33,920 nucleotides of DNA from an uncultured Candidatus Altimarinota bacterium (GTDB taxonomy: Bacteria > Patescibacteriota > Gracilibacteria > BD1-5 > UBA6164), in NCBI GenBank assembly GCA_937864295.1, contig CALMJA010000105.1, positions 1 through 33,920 of the forward strand, read 5' to 3'. Below the pieces are notes generated by a model, which was not told where the DNA came from, did not search any database, and was given only the letters and a program-made list of their open reading frames with translations. A program made the position numbers and the translations under genes. This document shows positions 8,762 through 16,999 of the stretch, one piece after another (the first letter of the stretch is position 1; the number at the start of each line of letters is the position of its first letter).

Positions 8762-9676
8762 TTATATACTTAAATTTTCAAGAGCTTTAATTCTATCATC
8801 TAAATCTGGATGAGTAGAAAACAATGACATAATTCATCCTCTTCATTTCGTTGAAATCTTCATAGTTGCTAATTTTGAATTATCAAGTGAAGACATAGAT
8901 TGCATTTTTTTAAGTGATTCCAATGCAGCAATCATTTTCTTTTTACCTACATAAGTTGCACTTCCAGCATCAGCTCTAAATTCTCTATGTCTACTAAACC
9001 ACATTGCAATTAATGAAGCTAATATTCAAAAAACTAATTCAAAAAGCATAGATAATCAAATATACGCCCAAGAATATCAATTACTTTCTTCTCATTTATT
9101 TAAATATGAGTCTACAATTCAAGCCAGAACTCTTGATATAAAAATAACAAAAGTATTTAAAACTCATTGTAAAAGTGTCATAGTAACCATATCTCAATTT
9201 AAAACATGTGCCATTTCATGAGCAACAACTCACTCTATTTCATCATTACTCATCAAATTTAAAAGTCCTGATGATACTGCAACTAAAGAACTATTTTTTG
9301 ATGCTCAAGTTGCAAAAGCATTAGCTTCATTTGAAGCATAAAATCAGATTTCTGGTAATTTTATATTATTTCTTTCAGAAATATCTCTAACCAAATCAAA
9401 TACAACTTTTTGTTTTGAATCTAAATTATCATAATCATTTAAAGTTACTAATTGTATAGAATAAGCTCTTTTAGCCATCCATTTAGACATAAGTAAACTT
9501 ATAAATGCTCAACCGAAACCAAAAATCACTGCAAAAATAAGTAATCATACATAACCTCCTCAAACATATCCAGTTACATCTATTCCAAAAAATCTTTCAA
9601 CTAAAAATATAGCAAAACTAAGTACTATAATAATAGCTAAATTTGTAATCAAAAATAAAAATATTCTCTTAAACAT
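8762..9676 (-). CDS. htpX: Membrane zinc protease HtpX (304 aa)
   Basis: An integral membrane metalloprotease of family M48 that degrades misfolded membrane proteins. Two N-terminal transmembrane helices (about residues 5-25 and 35-60) precede the conserved [20 protein letters not shown] region. The zinc site HEMAH follows, and the distal ligand region is [14 protein letters not shown]. Two more hydrophobic segments sit between them. The C-terminal [14 protein letters not shown] is also typical of HtpX. The length is standard. It is close to the end of the PolA-like gene (44 bases) and on the same strand, so it may be co-transcribed with it. Glycines in the conserved GxEFxAV region are mostly TGA. 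Confidence 0.96.
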
Positions 9677-9720
9677 CTTTTATTATTTTAAATTTTAAAT
9701 TATCTGTGTGATATCGTATT

Positions 9721-11040
9721 TTATATAGCTAAGCTTATTTGTCAAAAAATATCTTCTACTTTGCTAGTATTTTTATTGGACAAAAATGATTCTATTATTT
9801 CTAAATCATATTTTATATTATGTCATACAATAAGTATATCTAATTCTAAAATACTTTTTAAAAATGATTTTAATTTAATATCACTAACTCTATCTCATTT
9901 ATGAAATCTATTTATATAATAAATTCTTTTATCATCTAAATAAATAGAAACTCAAACAAGTTCTGCTTTTATAATATCAAGTCAAGTAGTTTCAGTATCA
10001 AGTACTATTTTTGATTCCTTTTTAATTGATTCTAAAAGCTTATCTAAGTTTTCGTCATTATTTATAATATGTACTTTTAATCCTAAATCTCTCCATAATT
10101 GAAGTTTATTAATTCAATTTTCTCAAATAAGTGAATTAAATTCATATTTTTCAAAAAACTCTATTATATCTTGATTTAATATAGAATCTGGTTTAAATAA
10201 ATAATTTTCTATTTCAAAATTATCTAATTCTACATTTAACTCAATAGTTGCTAATTTTTTACTAAGAAATGCATCCTCTCTTGATGAAACTAATTTTTCA
10301 AAAGTTTTTCATTTAAAGCAAGTTTGTAATTTTTTTATTGATACTTCATCTAAATCAGGAAGTATTTCTTCTAAAGTTTTTCAAGATACTACTTCTGAAA
10401 CTACATCATATATACGTTCTACAGTTCAAATATAATTTATCAAATCTACAGCTTTTGCAGGTCAAAATCAATCAATACCTGGTATATTATCAGCTTTATC
10501 TCATACAATAGATAGATAATCTATTATAAGTTTTGGTTCTACTAAAAATTTTTCTTTTGTTTCAATAGGTCAAAATTTTTTCTTTTTCATAGTATCATAA
10601 ATTTTTATATTATTTGATACTAAACTATATAAATCCTTATCTCAAGTTAAAATATCTACTTCAAAATCTGGATTTCAATCAAATTTTTCAGCCAGAGTTC
10701 ATATTACATCATCTGCTTCATAACCAGGAATTTCAACCATATCAATTCACATTTTTTTAATCATCTCTTCTATAAGAGAAATTTGACTTCTCAAATTATC
10801 AGGCATACGATCTCTTGTAGCCTTATATTCACTATATAATTTATGACGAAAATTTTCTCAATGAGCATCTTTTATAAAAACTATATAATCTGGATTTTCT
10901 TTTACTAAACTACTAGCAAAAAACTTAGCCATACCAAAAAGAGCATTTACAATAGTTCAATCTTTTGTAGCAAATTCTGGAAGAGCAAAAAACATACGAT
11001 AAATAAAACTATTTCAGTCTATGAGATATATTTTTTTCAT
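9721..11040 (-). CDS. PolA-like 5' nuclease with partial 3'-5' exonuclease domain (439 aa)
   Basis: The N-terminal ~290 residues are a complete 5'-3' exonuclease of the DNA polymerase I / FEN type: LIDGNSFIYRMFFALP, GYEADDVIGTLA, LTGDKDLYSLV, and the helix-hairpin-helix GDKADNIPGIDGFGPAKA. This activity removes RNA primers and flaps. A 3'-5' exonuclease-like domain then begins with Exo I (LDTETTGLD near residue 346) and Exo II (GHNIKYDLEII near 406). The protein ends with TAA about 23 residues later, before Exo III and the whole polymerase domain (family length about 900). Only 44 bases separate the stop from htpX, so the missing part is not adjacent in another frame. Either the polymerase is encoded elsewhere (split PolA) or the cell keeps only the nuclease. 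The proofreading domain should be inactive without Exo III. Confidence 0.92.
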
Positions 11041-11109
11041 GAAAAAATTATGAATTTATAAATATTTATAGTAGAATAATAAAAATATAAACTAATTTGT
11101 AAAGAAATT

Positions 11110-11433
11110 ATGAAAAGTGGTACAAGTCAAAATTTAAAAATAGATGAATATGGAAATTCATATACATTTAACTTTAAAAAATTTAAAGAATGGAAAAAAG
11201 AATTTTTAAAAAGATTTCAAGAAAAAACTTGAAAACAATTCAATGAAACTTTTCCAAATAAAGAAGAAAAAGAAGCATTATTGAAAGCATTATTATGATT
11301 CAAATGAGAAACTGATATTTTTAGTTCAGGTAGAAAAAAAGATATAAGAGAATATGAATTTAATCCTGAAATAATAAAATTAATAGAAGAATCTAAAAAA
11401 ATTTCTATGGAATTACTTTCTATATTAAAATAG
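11110..11433 (+). CDS. Small charged protein, unknown (107 aa)
   Basis: Not recognised. It starts at ATG 11110 and is read through three TGA glycines to TAG. The protein is lysine- and glutamate-rich and predicted mostly helical (KFKEWKKEFLKRFQEKTGKQFNE, then IIKLIEESKKISMELLSILK). It has no signal peptide, cysteine or clear motif. Half of its glycines are TGA, so it is native-like, unlike the next gene. There is no evident terminator after it; the promoter of the 72-aa gene begins 11 bases beyond its stop. It is divergent from the PolA-like gene. Confidence 0.7.
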
Positions 11434-11444
11434 TAAAAAAACTT

Positions 11445-11473
11445 TTGACAAATAAAGTGCAATTTTATATAAT
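11445..11473 (+). promoter_or_regulatory. Consensus sigma-70-type promoter for the 72-aa gene
   Basis: TTGACA (11445-11450), exactly 17 bases, TATAAT (11468-11473): a perfect consensus match. It is followed by a ~50-base leader and a strong ribosome binding site (AAAGGAG at about 11515-11521) 9 bases before the ATG. Native genes here mostly lack such a site. Confidence 0.85.
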
Positions 11474-11530
11474 GAAAGTCTAAGTTATGGGATTGTCTCT
11501 TAATTTAGAAAGAAAAAGGAGAAGATTTCA

Positions 11531-11749
11531 ATGTGTGGACAAAAAGAAGTTAGCCTACCTCACCTGTGCCGTTACAAATGGCCTGAAGTGAAAAGCAAGT
11601 GCGCAAGCATTGGTGTAAACCTGAAGCAGGAAATTCCCTGCCCGAAGCAAAGGAACATTTTTTACCGGACCGTTGCACTGACAAAATCGGTGCAAGACCT
11701 GAAGCAGTTTTTCGAAACTGGGCAACATAAAGTTGCATTTGCAAGTTAA
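11531..11749 (+). CDS. Foreign-looking 72-aa cysteine-containing protein
   Basis: Not recognised. It stands out by composition: 98 of 219 bases are G or C (45%), against roughly a quarter in the neighbours. It uses CTG, CCG, CGG, CGT and GCG-type context codons that neighbours avoid. All three glycines are GGN and none is TGA, so it reads identically under the standard code. The protein (MCGQKEVSLPHLCRYKW...) has four cysteines (C2, C13, C24, C37) and H11, spaced as a possible small metal site. It is basic, with no signal peptide. It has its own consensus promoter, Shine-Dalgarno sequence and GC-rich terminator, so it is a self-contained expression unit. Probable recent transfer from a standard-code donor. 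A structured RNA is the main alternative given the GC content, but the start, ribosome site and uninterrupted frame favour protein. Confidence 0.75.
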   Translation: MCGQKEVSLPHLCRYKWPEVKSKCASIGVNLKQEIPCPKQRNIFYRTVALTKSVQDLKQFFETGQHKVAFAS

Positions 11750-11770
11750 CAACTTGCCATACGTGAAAGC

Positions 11771-11797
11771 AAAAAGACGGGAGATTCCCGTCTTTTT
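11771..11797 (+). terminator. GC-rich terminator of the 72-aa gene
   Basis: The stem AAGACGGGA / TCCCGTCTT with a 3-base loop and T run is far more GC-rich than most local terminators. It completes the cassette that starts at 11445. Confidence 0.9.
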
Positions 11798-11862
11798 AAG
11801 TTTGTTTGATTTTATATTTAAAATTTATATAATCAAAAAAATAGTAATTAATTTAAAGAAAA

Positions 11863-12540
11863 GTGATACAAAATTTTAAACTAATAAATAAAAAAAATCT
11901 CACGAGCAATATTTATGAATTAGATTTCGAATCTGATAATAATTTTGCTTTTAAACCAGGGCAATTTATAACTTTTTTAATACCTATTTGAGGAAGAGCA
12001 TATTCTATACTTGAAGAAAATTGAAAAATTATAAGATTAATAATTAAAAAACGGGAATTAGACGAAGGTGGTAGATGATGAAGTAAATATCTATGTGAAC
12101 TTGAAATATGAACTAGTATTAGATGAGTAGGTCCAGCATGACACTTTACACTTAAAGAAAATGAAAAAAATAAATTATTTTTATGAACAGGTACTTGATT
12201 TGTTCCACTTTTCAATCAAATAACTTATTGATTAAAAAATAATTTAAATTGCAATTTTAAGCTTATATTTTGAGCTAGAACAAATGATGATTTATTTTAT
12301 ATAAATGAGTTAAATAATCTAAAAAAAGAATATTCTAATTTTGACTTTGAAGTATATCTTAGTAGAGAAGAAATTATCTGATACAAAAAATGATATATAA
12401 CTGATTTTTTAAACTATGAAACAAAAAATAGTTTTAGTGAGGTTTATATATGTGGTACTCCTGGTATGATTGATTCATCAATTGATATATTAATTGAAAA
12501 ATGATTTGAAAAAGAAAATATTTTTACAGAAAAATATTAA
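11863..12540 (+). CDS. FNR-type flavin / NAD(P) oxidoreductase (225 aa)
   Basis: A ferredoxin-reductase-like electron transfer protein with an FAD-binding barrel and an NAD(P) domain. Motifs in order: FKPGQFITF, GRAYSIL (the RxYS flavin-binding motif, about residue 45), GGRGGSKYLCEL, GVGPAGHF, GTGTGFVPL (pyridine nucleotide binding), CGTPGM, and a C-terminal EKY ending in an aromatic residue as in the family. No iron-sulfur cysteine cluster is visible, so it is not a typical PyrK. The partner may be a ferredoxin, flavodoxin or thioredoxin-like protein encoded elsewhere. The GTG at 11863 is the only sensible start, since a stop lies just upstream in frame. Nearly all motif glycines are TGA. 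Confidence 0.9.
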
Positions 12541-12571
12541 AAAAATGACTCGCAAAGCGAGTCATTTTTTT
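12541..12571. terminator. Shared bidirectional terminator
   Basis: The stem AATGACTCGC / GCGAGTCATT around AAA, with flanking A and T runs. It ends the oxidoreductase gene and, on the other strand, overlaps the stop of the gene at 12570-13184. Confidence 0.88.
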
Positions 12572-13184
12572 AATAAATTAAATCAAGTACATTTAATGCA
12601 TTTATATAATATTCATCTAAAAATTCCTCGTCATCTCAAATAACTATTTTTATAGCAGAAAAAATAGAGTCATTATTTAATTTAGTATTTTTTCCAATTA
12701 AATCATAAGAATTTATATCAATTATATCAGCATAAAAATCTTCTTTTAATTCTTCTAAATCATCTACTTTTTTATTTCAAACCGATAGACAAATACCATT
12801 TAATATAAGTCCAAATTTAACTAAATCATAATTTTCTCATACAACACTATCTACAAAAAATGCTTTATTTTCATCGTTTAAACCTGTAAAAGTATTAGGA
12901 ATTACTATATCACCAGACTTTAATTCAAAATTCAAAAAAATCTTAGATTCATCTATATTTATAATTTGACTATAAATATAATTTTCCTCTAAATGAGAAA
13001 AAATTAAATCTATATTTTTTTCAATTTTTATAAAAACTAATTTTTCCTTTTCTTCTCAATTTAAAATAATTGTTTCATATAAAACTATATCATTTTCATT
13101 GTTTATTTTTTCTAAACTATATTTAGCAATTGCTATTTCTAGTATTCTTTGGTTTGATGACAATATTATTTTTGTAGGTATCAT
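12570..13184 (-). CDS. Unknown protein, possible divergent nucleoside phosphorylase-like fold (204 aa)
   Basis: I do not recognise it firmly. It starts MIPTKIILSSNQRILEIAIAKYSL and is acidic, with no signal peptide or membrane helix. Two stretches weakly recall the phosphorylase / MTA-nucleosidase superfamily: LKSGDIVIPNTF (compare 'iGDvvip') near residue 90, and FYADIIDINSYDLIGK near 150 (compare 'advvDMEay'). The glycine-rich N-terminal GiGk-type motif and the final Arg/Asp region are not evident, so if related it may be catalytically dead. It is convergent with the oxidoreductase gene and divergent from mraY. Confidence 0.7.
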
Positions 13185-13206
13185 TTATTTATTCTTATTT
13201 TTTAAA

Positions 13207-13240
13207 ACAAAAATAAGTTTATAAATATATTTATTTTTGT
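13207..13240. repeat. Inverted repeat between divergent genes
   Basis: Perfect 10-base arms ACAAAAATAA and TTATTTTTGT separated by 14 bases, in the 121-base gap between the gene at 12570-13184 and mraY. It may be an operator or part of the two divergent leaders. It is AT-rich, so chance is possible. Confidence 0.35.
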
Positions 13241-13305
13241 AAAGTAAACTTGTAAAATATAAACTTTAAAATATTATTTAGCGATAATAATTAATAAAAA
13301 TAGAA

Positions 13306-14352
13306 ATGATGAGCTCACCATATATAGTACAAATTTTTTCTTTTGGTATAGCAACTTTTATTATTTGAATGATAGTAATACCATATTTTATAAATTTTTT
13401 AATAGAATTTAAACTTGGTAAACAAATAAGAGAAGAAGCAACACTATGAAAAGCTGTAGAATTTTTAAAATTACATAAAAACAAAACTTGAACACCAACT
13501 ATGTGATGAGCAATAATTCTTGCAATAACATTTCTAATGGTAATATTAAGCATTTTCTTACAAGAATTTTGACTAATAAACAACAATTTATTAAATCAAA
13601 AAGAAACATATTTATCAATCTTTACACTTGCAACAGTTTGATTTTTGTGAATGATAGATGATTATATGAATATAAAATGAATTGGTAGAACAAAATGATT
13701 ATCAGCAAGATTCAAAATGTTTTGGTTAATTATATTTGCTCTTTTATGATCACTATGGTTTTATTTCAAACTTGATTGGTGAAATATATGATTAAATTTA
13801 TGAATAATTCATTGAATAAAATTATGAATTTGGTTTATCCCTCTGTTTATATTTGTAATAATTTCATGTGCAAATAGTGTAAATATAACAGATTGACTTG
13901 ATTGACTTGCAGGGTGACTTTTACTTTTTGCTTATAGTGTTTATGCATATATTACCTATGATCAATGAATGTTTTTACTTTCAACTCTTTGTATAACTAT
14001 AGTTTGAGCACTTATTGCATTTTTATGGTTCAATGTTAAACCTGCAAAATTTTATATGTGAGATGTTTGAAGTTTGGCACTATGAGCAAATTTATGAATT
14101 ATGGCAATGCTTACTAATACAATTTTTATTTTATTTATAGTATGAGCTATATTTATATTTGAAACATTATCAGTTATAATTCAACTAACTAGTAAAAAAT
14201 TAAGAAATGGTAAAAAAATATTTAAAATAGCTCCATTTCATCATCATTTAGAAGCTATTTGATGGTCTGAAGAAAATGTAGTCTTTAGACTTTGGTTAAT
14301 ATGATTTATATTTTGAGTATTTGGAATAATGTTCTATATGCTTCAAAAATAA
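13306..14352 (+). CDS. mraY: Phospho-N-acetylmuramoyl-pentapeptide transferase MraY (348 aa)
   Basis: A membrane enzyme that transfers phospho-MurNAc-pentapeptide from UDP to undecaprenyl phosphate, forming lipid I of peptidoglycan. About ten transmembrane helices alternate with the signature loops: [22 protein letters not shown] (catalytic DD pair), NSVNITDGLDGLAGG, KFYMGDVGSLALG, and [10 protein letters not shown]. Length is standard. Two adjacent ATGs (13306 and 13309) are possible starts. It is not beside other mur or fts genes, unlike the usual dcw cluster. It shows that this cell makes its own peptidoglycan. Almost every glycine in the loops is TGA. Confidence 0.97.
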
Positions 14353-14379
14353 CAAAATAAATATTATGTTATATATTTA

Positions 14380-14442
14380 AAATTTACTACATAACCTGCT
14401 TAGTTTGTACAACTAAGTTATTTAGTAAATTTTTATATTTTT
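14380..14442 (+). terminator. Terminator after mraY
   Basis: A compound hairpin: outer arms AAATTTACTA / TAGTAAATTT, inner perfect CTTAGTT / AACTAAG, and a T-rich tail. It lies 28 bases past the mraY stop. Confidence 0.75.
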
Positions 14443-14453
14443 AAGACAATAAA

Positions 14454-15608
14454 ATGGATAAAACAAAAATTATAATACTTCTGATTTGATTCCTAGATAT
14501 ACTTTGAATTGGTATTTTTATACCGACATTACCTGAATTAGCTAAATATTATGAAGTAAGTGCTCATAGTATATCTTATGCTATTGTTTTATATGCATTT
14601 TTCTCATTTTTAGCATCTCCTATCTTAGGACAATTGTCTGATAAATATGGTAGAAGAATCGTTTTAATTTTATGTGTTGTTTGAACTTTTATTGCAAACT
14701 TACTTATGAGCTTAAGTGAAATTTTTATAGTTTTTCTTGTAGCTAGAATTATAAATTGATTTACATGAGGAAATATAAGTGTTTTACAATCAATGTTATC
14801 AGATATATCTAAAACAAAACAAGAAAGAATGCAAAATATGGGTATGATTTGAGCACTTTTTTGAATGTGATTTATAATTTGACCAATACTTGGTTCCCTA
14901 CTTTTACCATTTTCAATAAAAGCACCTTTTTGGTTTATGACTATATTAGCTTTAATTGAAACATTTATAGTATTATTTTTTCTAGAAGAAACAAATAAAA
15001 ACAAAGTAGATAAAAAAATAAATATAAATCCAACAACAACAATTATAAGATTTTTAAAAGAACCTAAAGTTAATTTATTTTTAATTTCATTTTTTGTATT
15101 AATTCTTAGTTTTTCTATGTATCAATGAATGTTTACAGTATTTTTAAATGTTAAATTTTGAATACCTTGAAATATTATAGGATATATAATGGCTTGAGTA
15201 TGAATAATGATTGCATTTAATCAGGCATTTTTACTTAAAAAAGTATGGTTAAAATATTTTTCTCTAAAAAATCTTTTTATAATTGTTAATATAGCTATTT
15301 TTATATTATTTATAATATTATCATTTTTAAACTACTTCCCTGTATTTTTAGTCGTGTTTTATACAATGGTATTATTTGCCTGAGTTGTAAATCCAATTTA
15401 TGCTTGAGAAATAGTTGAATCTACAAAAGAACATGATAGATGAGAAATAATGTGAGTTTTGGGTTCTCTTCAATCAATAAGTATGTTTATATGACCTAGT
15501 ATTTCTTGAATATTAATTGATAAAAACATATCTATTTTTATTTGATGAGCATTTATTGTATTTATAAATATAATTTTCTTGAAAAAAATATATAGATTAT
15601 TAAAATAA
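14454..15608 (+). CDS. Major facilitator superfamily exporter (384 aa)
   Basis: A twelve-helix-type MFS transporter resembling the TetA/Bcr drug-proton antiporter branch. It begins MDKTKIIILLIGFLDILGIGIFIPTLPEL, the usual first-helix pattern. Motif A, GQLSDKYGRR, is complete between helices 2 and 3 and is the family hallmark. A GxLxxxxxxxxP-like stretch (IIGPILGSLLLP) near residue 145 matches the antiporter motif C. A central loop with many lysines divides the two halves. The substrate cannot be deduced; drug or metabolite efflux is likely. It follows the mraY terminator and precedes the SRPBCC gene by 27 bases without a hairpin, so those two may share a transcript. Confidence 0.92.
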
Positions 15609-15635
15609 AAATAATACTATCTAAAAAAATAAAAT

Positions 15636-16076
15636 ATGAATAAAATAACTATTTCTGCATTAATAAAATCTGATATAGAAAAAGTATGGGATGTTTGGAA
15701 TAATGAAAAACATATTGTAAATTGGTGTTTTGCATGAGATGATTGGTCTTGTCCTAAATCTTTAAATAATTTAAAAACTTGAGGTAAATTCATTACTACT
15801 ATGGCTGCTAGAGATGGATCTATGAGTTTTGATTTAGAATGAGAATATATATCTGTGATAGATAAAAAAAGTATAGAATATGTTCTTATAGATATGCAAT
15901 ATTGAGAATATTATATAGAAAAATGAAGAAAGGTTTATTTATCATTTGAAAAGGATTGAGAGTATACAAAAATAACTGAAACTTTTGATGCAGAAGATAT
16001 TCATAGCTTAGAATTACAAAGAGCATGATGGCAAGCTATACTAGATAGATTTAAAAATTATTGTGAAAGTTTATAA
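15636..16076 (+). CDS. SRPBCC / AHSA1-like ligand-binding protein (146 aa)
   Basis: A small helix-grip fold protein of the START-like superfamily, AHSA1 branch. The opening ITISALIKSDIEKVWDVWNNEKHIVNW is the canonical first strand plus two helices. 'GGKFITTMAARDGSMSFDLEGEYISVIDKKSIEYVL' gives the central strands, and a long C-terminal helix (LQRAGWQAILDRFKNYCESL) closes the cavity. These proteins bind hydrophobic ligands or act as stress-related factors, and the ligand is unknown. It lies 27 bases after the MFS exporter on the same strand and 18 bases before the RNHCP gene. Several glycines are TGA. Confidence 0.9.
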
Positions 16077-16094
16077 TTATAATTAGATAAATCT

Positions 16095-16406
16095 ATGTGA
16101 TTTAAAATGATAAATGAAAGTTTTATTTGTGAAAACTGCTTGAAAACTATAGAAAAACATCCCGAAGGTAGTGCTCGTAATCACTGTCCTTTTTGTTTAC
16201 ATAGTAAACATATGGATAAAGAATTCCCTTGAGATAGAGCTTCTACTTGTTTATGAATAATGAAACCAATTGATATCGATCATAAAAAGAATAAATGATG
16301 GATGATAAAACATAAATGTAGTAAATGTAGTAAAGAAATATTAAATAAACTTGCTCCTGATGATAACTTTTTAGATTTTATAGAAAAAAGAAATAAATTG
16401 GTTTAA
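16095..16406 (+). CDS. RNHCP-domain zinc-ribbon protein (103 aa)
   Basis: A member of the RNHCP family, named for the motif present here as ARNHCPFC. Cysteine pairs C12/C15 (FICENC) and C31/C34 (CPFC) suggest one zinc site, and HKCSKCSKE near residue 80 may be a second. GDRASTCLGIMKPI and KGWMIKHKCSKC follow the family order. The function is unknown in all organisms, though the fold suggests nucleic acid binding. Two in-frame starts exist (16095 and 16107); the first reads MGFKMINES with TGA as Gly. It is the last gene of a likely run beginning with the MFS gene. Confidence 0.88.
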
Positions 16407-16426
16407 AACTGACTCTAAAGTTAAAC

Positions 16427-16453
16427 TTGACTTTTTTAAATTTTAATTAAAAT
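16427..16453 (+). promoter_or_regulatory. Possible promoter for the 138-aa gene
   Basis: TTGACT at 16427-16432, then TAAAAT at 16448-16453 after a short 15-base spacer; an alternative weaker -10 lies 3 bases further. A ribosome-site-like AAGGGA precedes the ATG by 6 bases. Confidence 0.4.
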
Positions 16454-16486
16454 AGTTTAGCAATTTTGCAATAAAAAGGGACACGT

Positions 16487-16903
16487 ATGTTAGAAAGTGA
16501 TAGTTATTTGAGTCGAGATGAACAAGAACGCCTCAAGGAAATCTTGAGAGCATTTGAGCTTGAAACCAGCTATATGGACGCAATCGTGTTCGTAAAATAT
16601 GGTGAAGACTACCGGATAATCTTTGATTATTCTTTGGTTTCCAATTCAAGCGAGTATTTGGCTTACTGGTTTTACCATCTGGACTTCAGAAATGTTGCCA
16701 GTATTAAAATCGGTGAAATGAAAGGCTTTATTGATGTCTTTAAAGACAAATATGATGTGGTGATGAAAATCAACCAAAATGTATTTGTATTTGTTTCAAA
16801 AGACAAAGAAGAGAAAGAAAACAATATAACAACAACAGAAGAGTTGAGACTAAAAATGCTCAAGGATGATCTGGAAGAAGCAATTCTGAGCGCATACGCT
16901 TAA
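16487..16903 (+). CDS. Foreign-looking acidic protein, unknown (138 aa)
   Basis: Not recognised. The protein is acidic and has no signal peptide. A helix (LSRDEQERLKEILRAFELE) is followed by alternating strands and helices (DAIVFVKYGEDYRIIFDYSLV, VASIKIGEMKGFIDVFKDKYDVVMKINQNVFVFV), then a charged C-terminal helix (ELRLKMLKDDLEEAILSAYA), which suggests a compact alpha/beta domain. By count, 146 of 417 bases are G or C (35%), well above neighbours. It uses CTG, CGC, CTC, ATC and GTC codons freely. All three glycines are GGN, with no TGA, so it translates identically in a standard-code cell. It has its own ribosome site and strong terminator. It looks like a transferred single-gene cassette, comparable to the 72-aa gene. 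Confidence 0.85.
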   Translation: MLESDSYLSRDEQERLKEILRAFELETSYMDAIVFVKYGEDYRIIFDYSLVSNSSEYLAYWFYHLDFRNVASIKIGEMKGFIDVFKDKYDVVMKINQNVFVFVSKDKEEKENNITTTEELRLKMLKDDLEEAILSAYA

Positions 16904-16939
16904 AATAAAGAGTAGCCAAAGGCTACTCTTTATTTTTTT
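16904..16939 (+). terminator. Strong terminator of the 138-aa gene
   Basis: A 14-base perfect stem (AATAAAGAGTAGCC and its complement) with an AAA loop and a long T run, immediately after the stop codon. Confidence 0.92.
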
Positions 16940-16999
16940 AAAATTTTTAAAAAACACATAAATTAATATAATTAATATATTATAAAAAAATAAAATATA

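Noticed and set aside
11550-11752. Minus-strand ORFs opposite the 72-aa gene
   Set aside because: The GC-rich stretch leaves several frames open by chance. Only the plus-strand frame has a promoter, ribosome site and terminator in the right orientation.
11474-11800. The GC-rich island as tmRNA, RNase P RNA or another structured RNA
   Set aside because: I find none of the conserved elements of these RNAs (for example a CCA-ending tRNA-like end or the RNase P core), and an intact frame with a strong ribosome site fits protein better. Not fully excluded.
13278-13586. 102-aa minus-strand ORF
   Set aside because: It overlaps the 5' part of mraY, which is certain.
14576-15004. 142-aa minus-strand ORF
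   Set aside because: It is antisense to the MFS exporter, whose motifs and frame are clear; it has no start context or family features.
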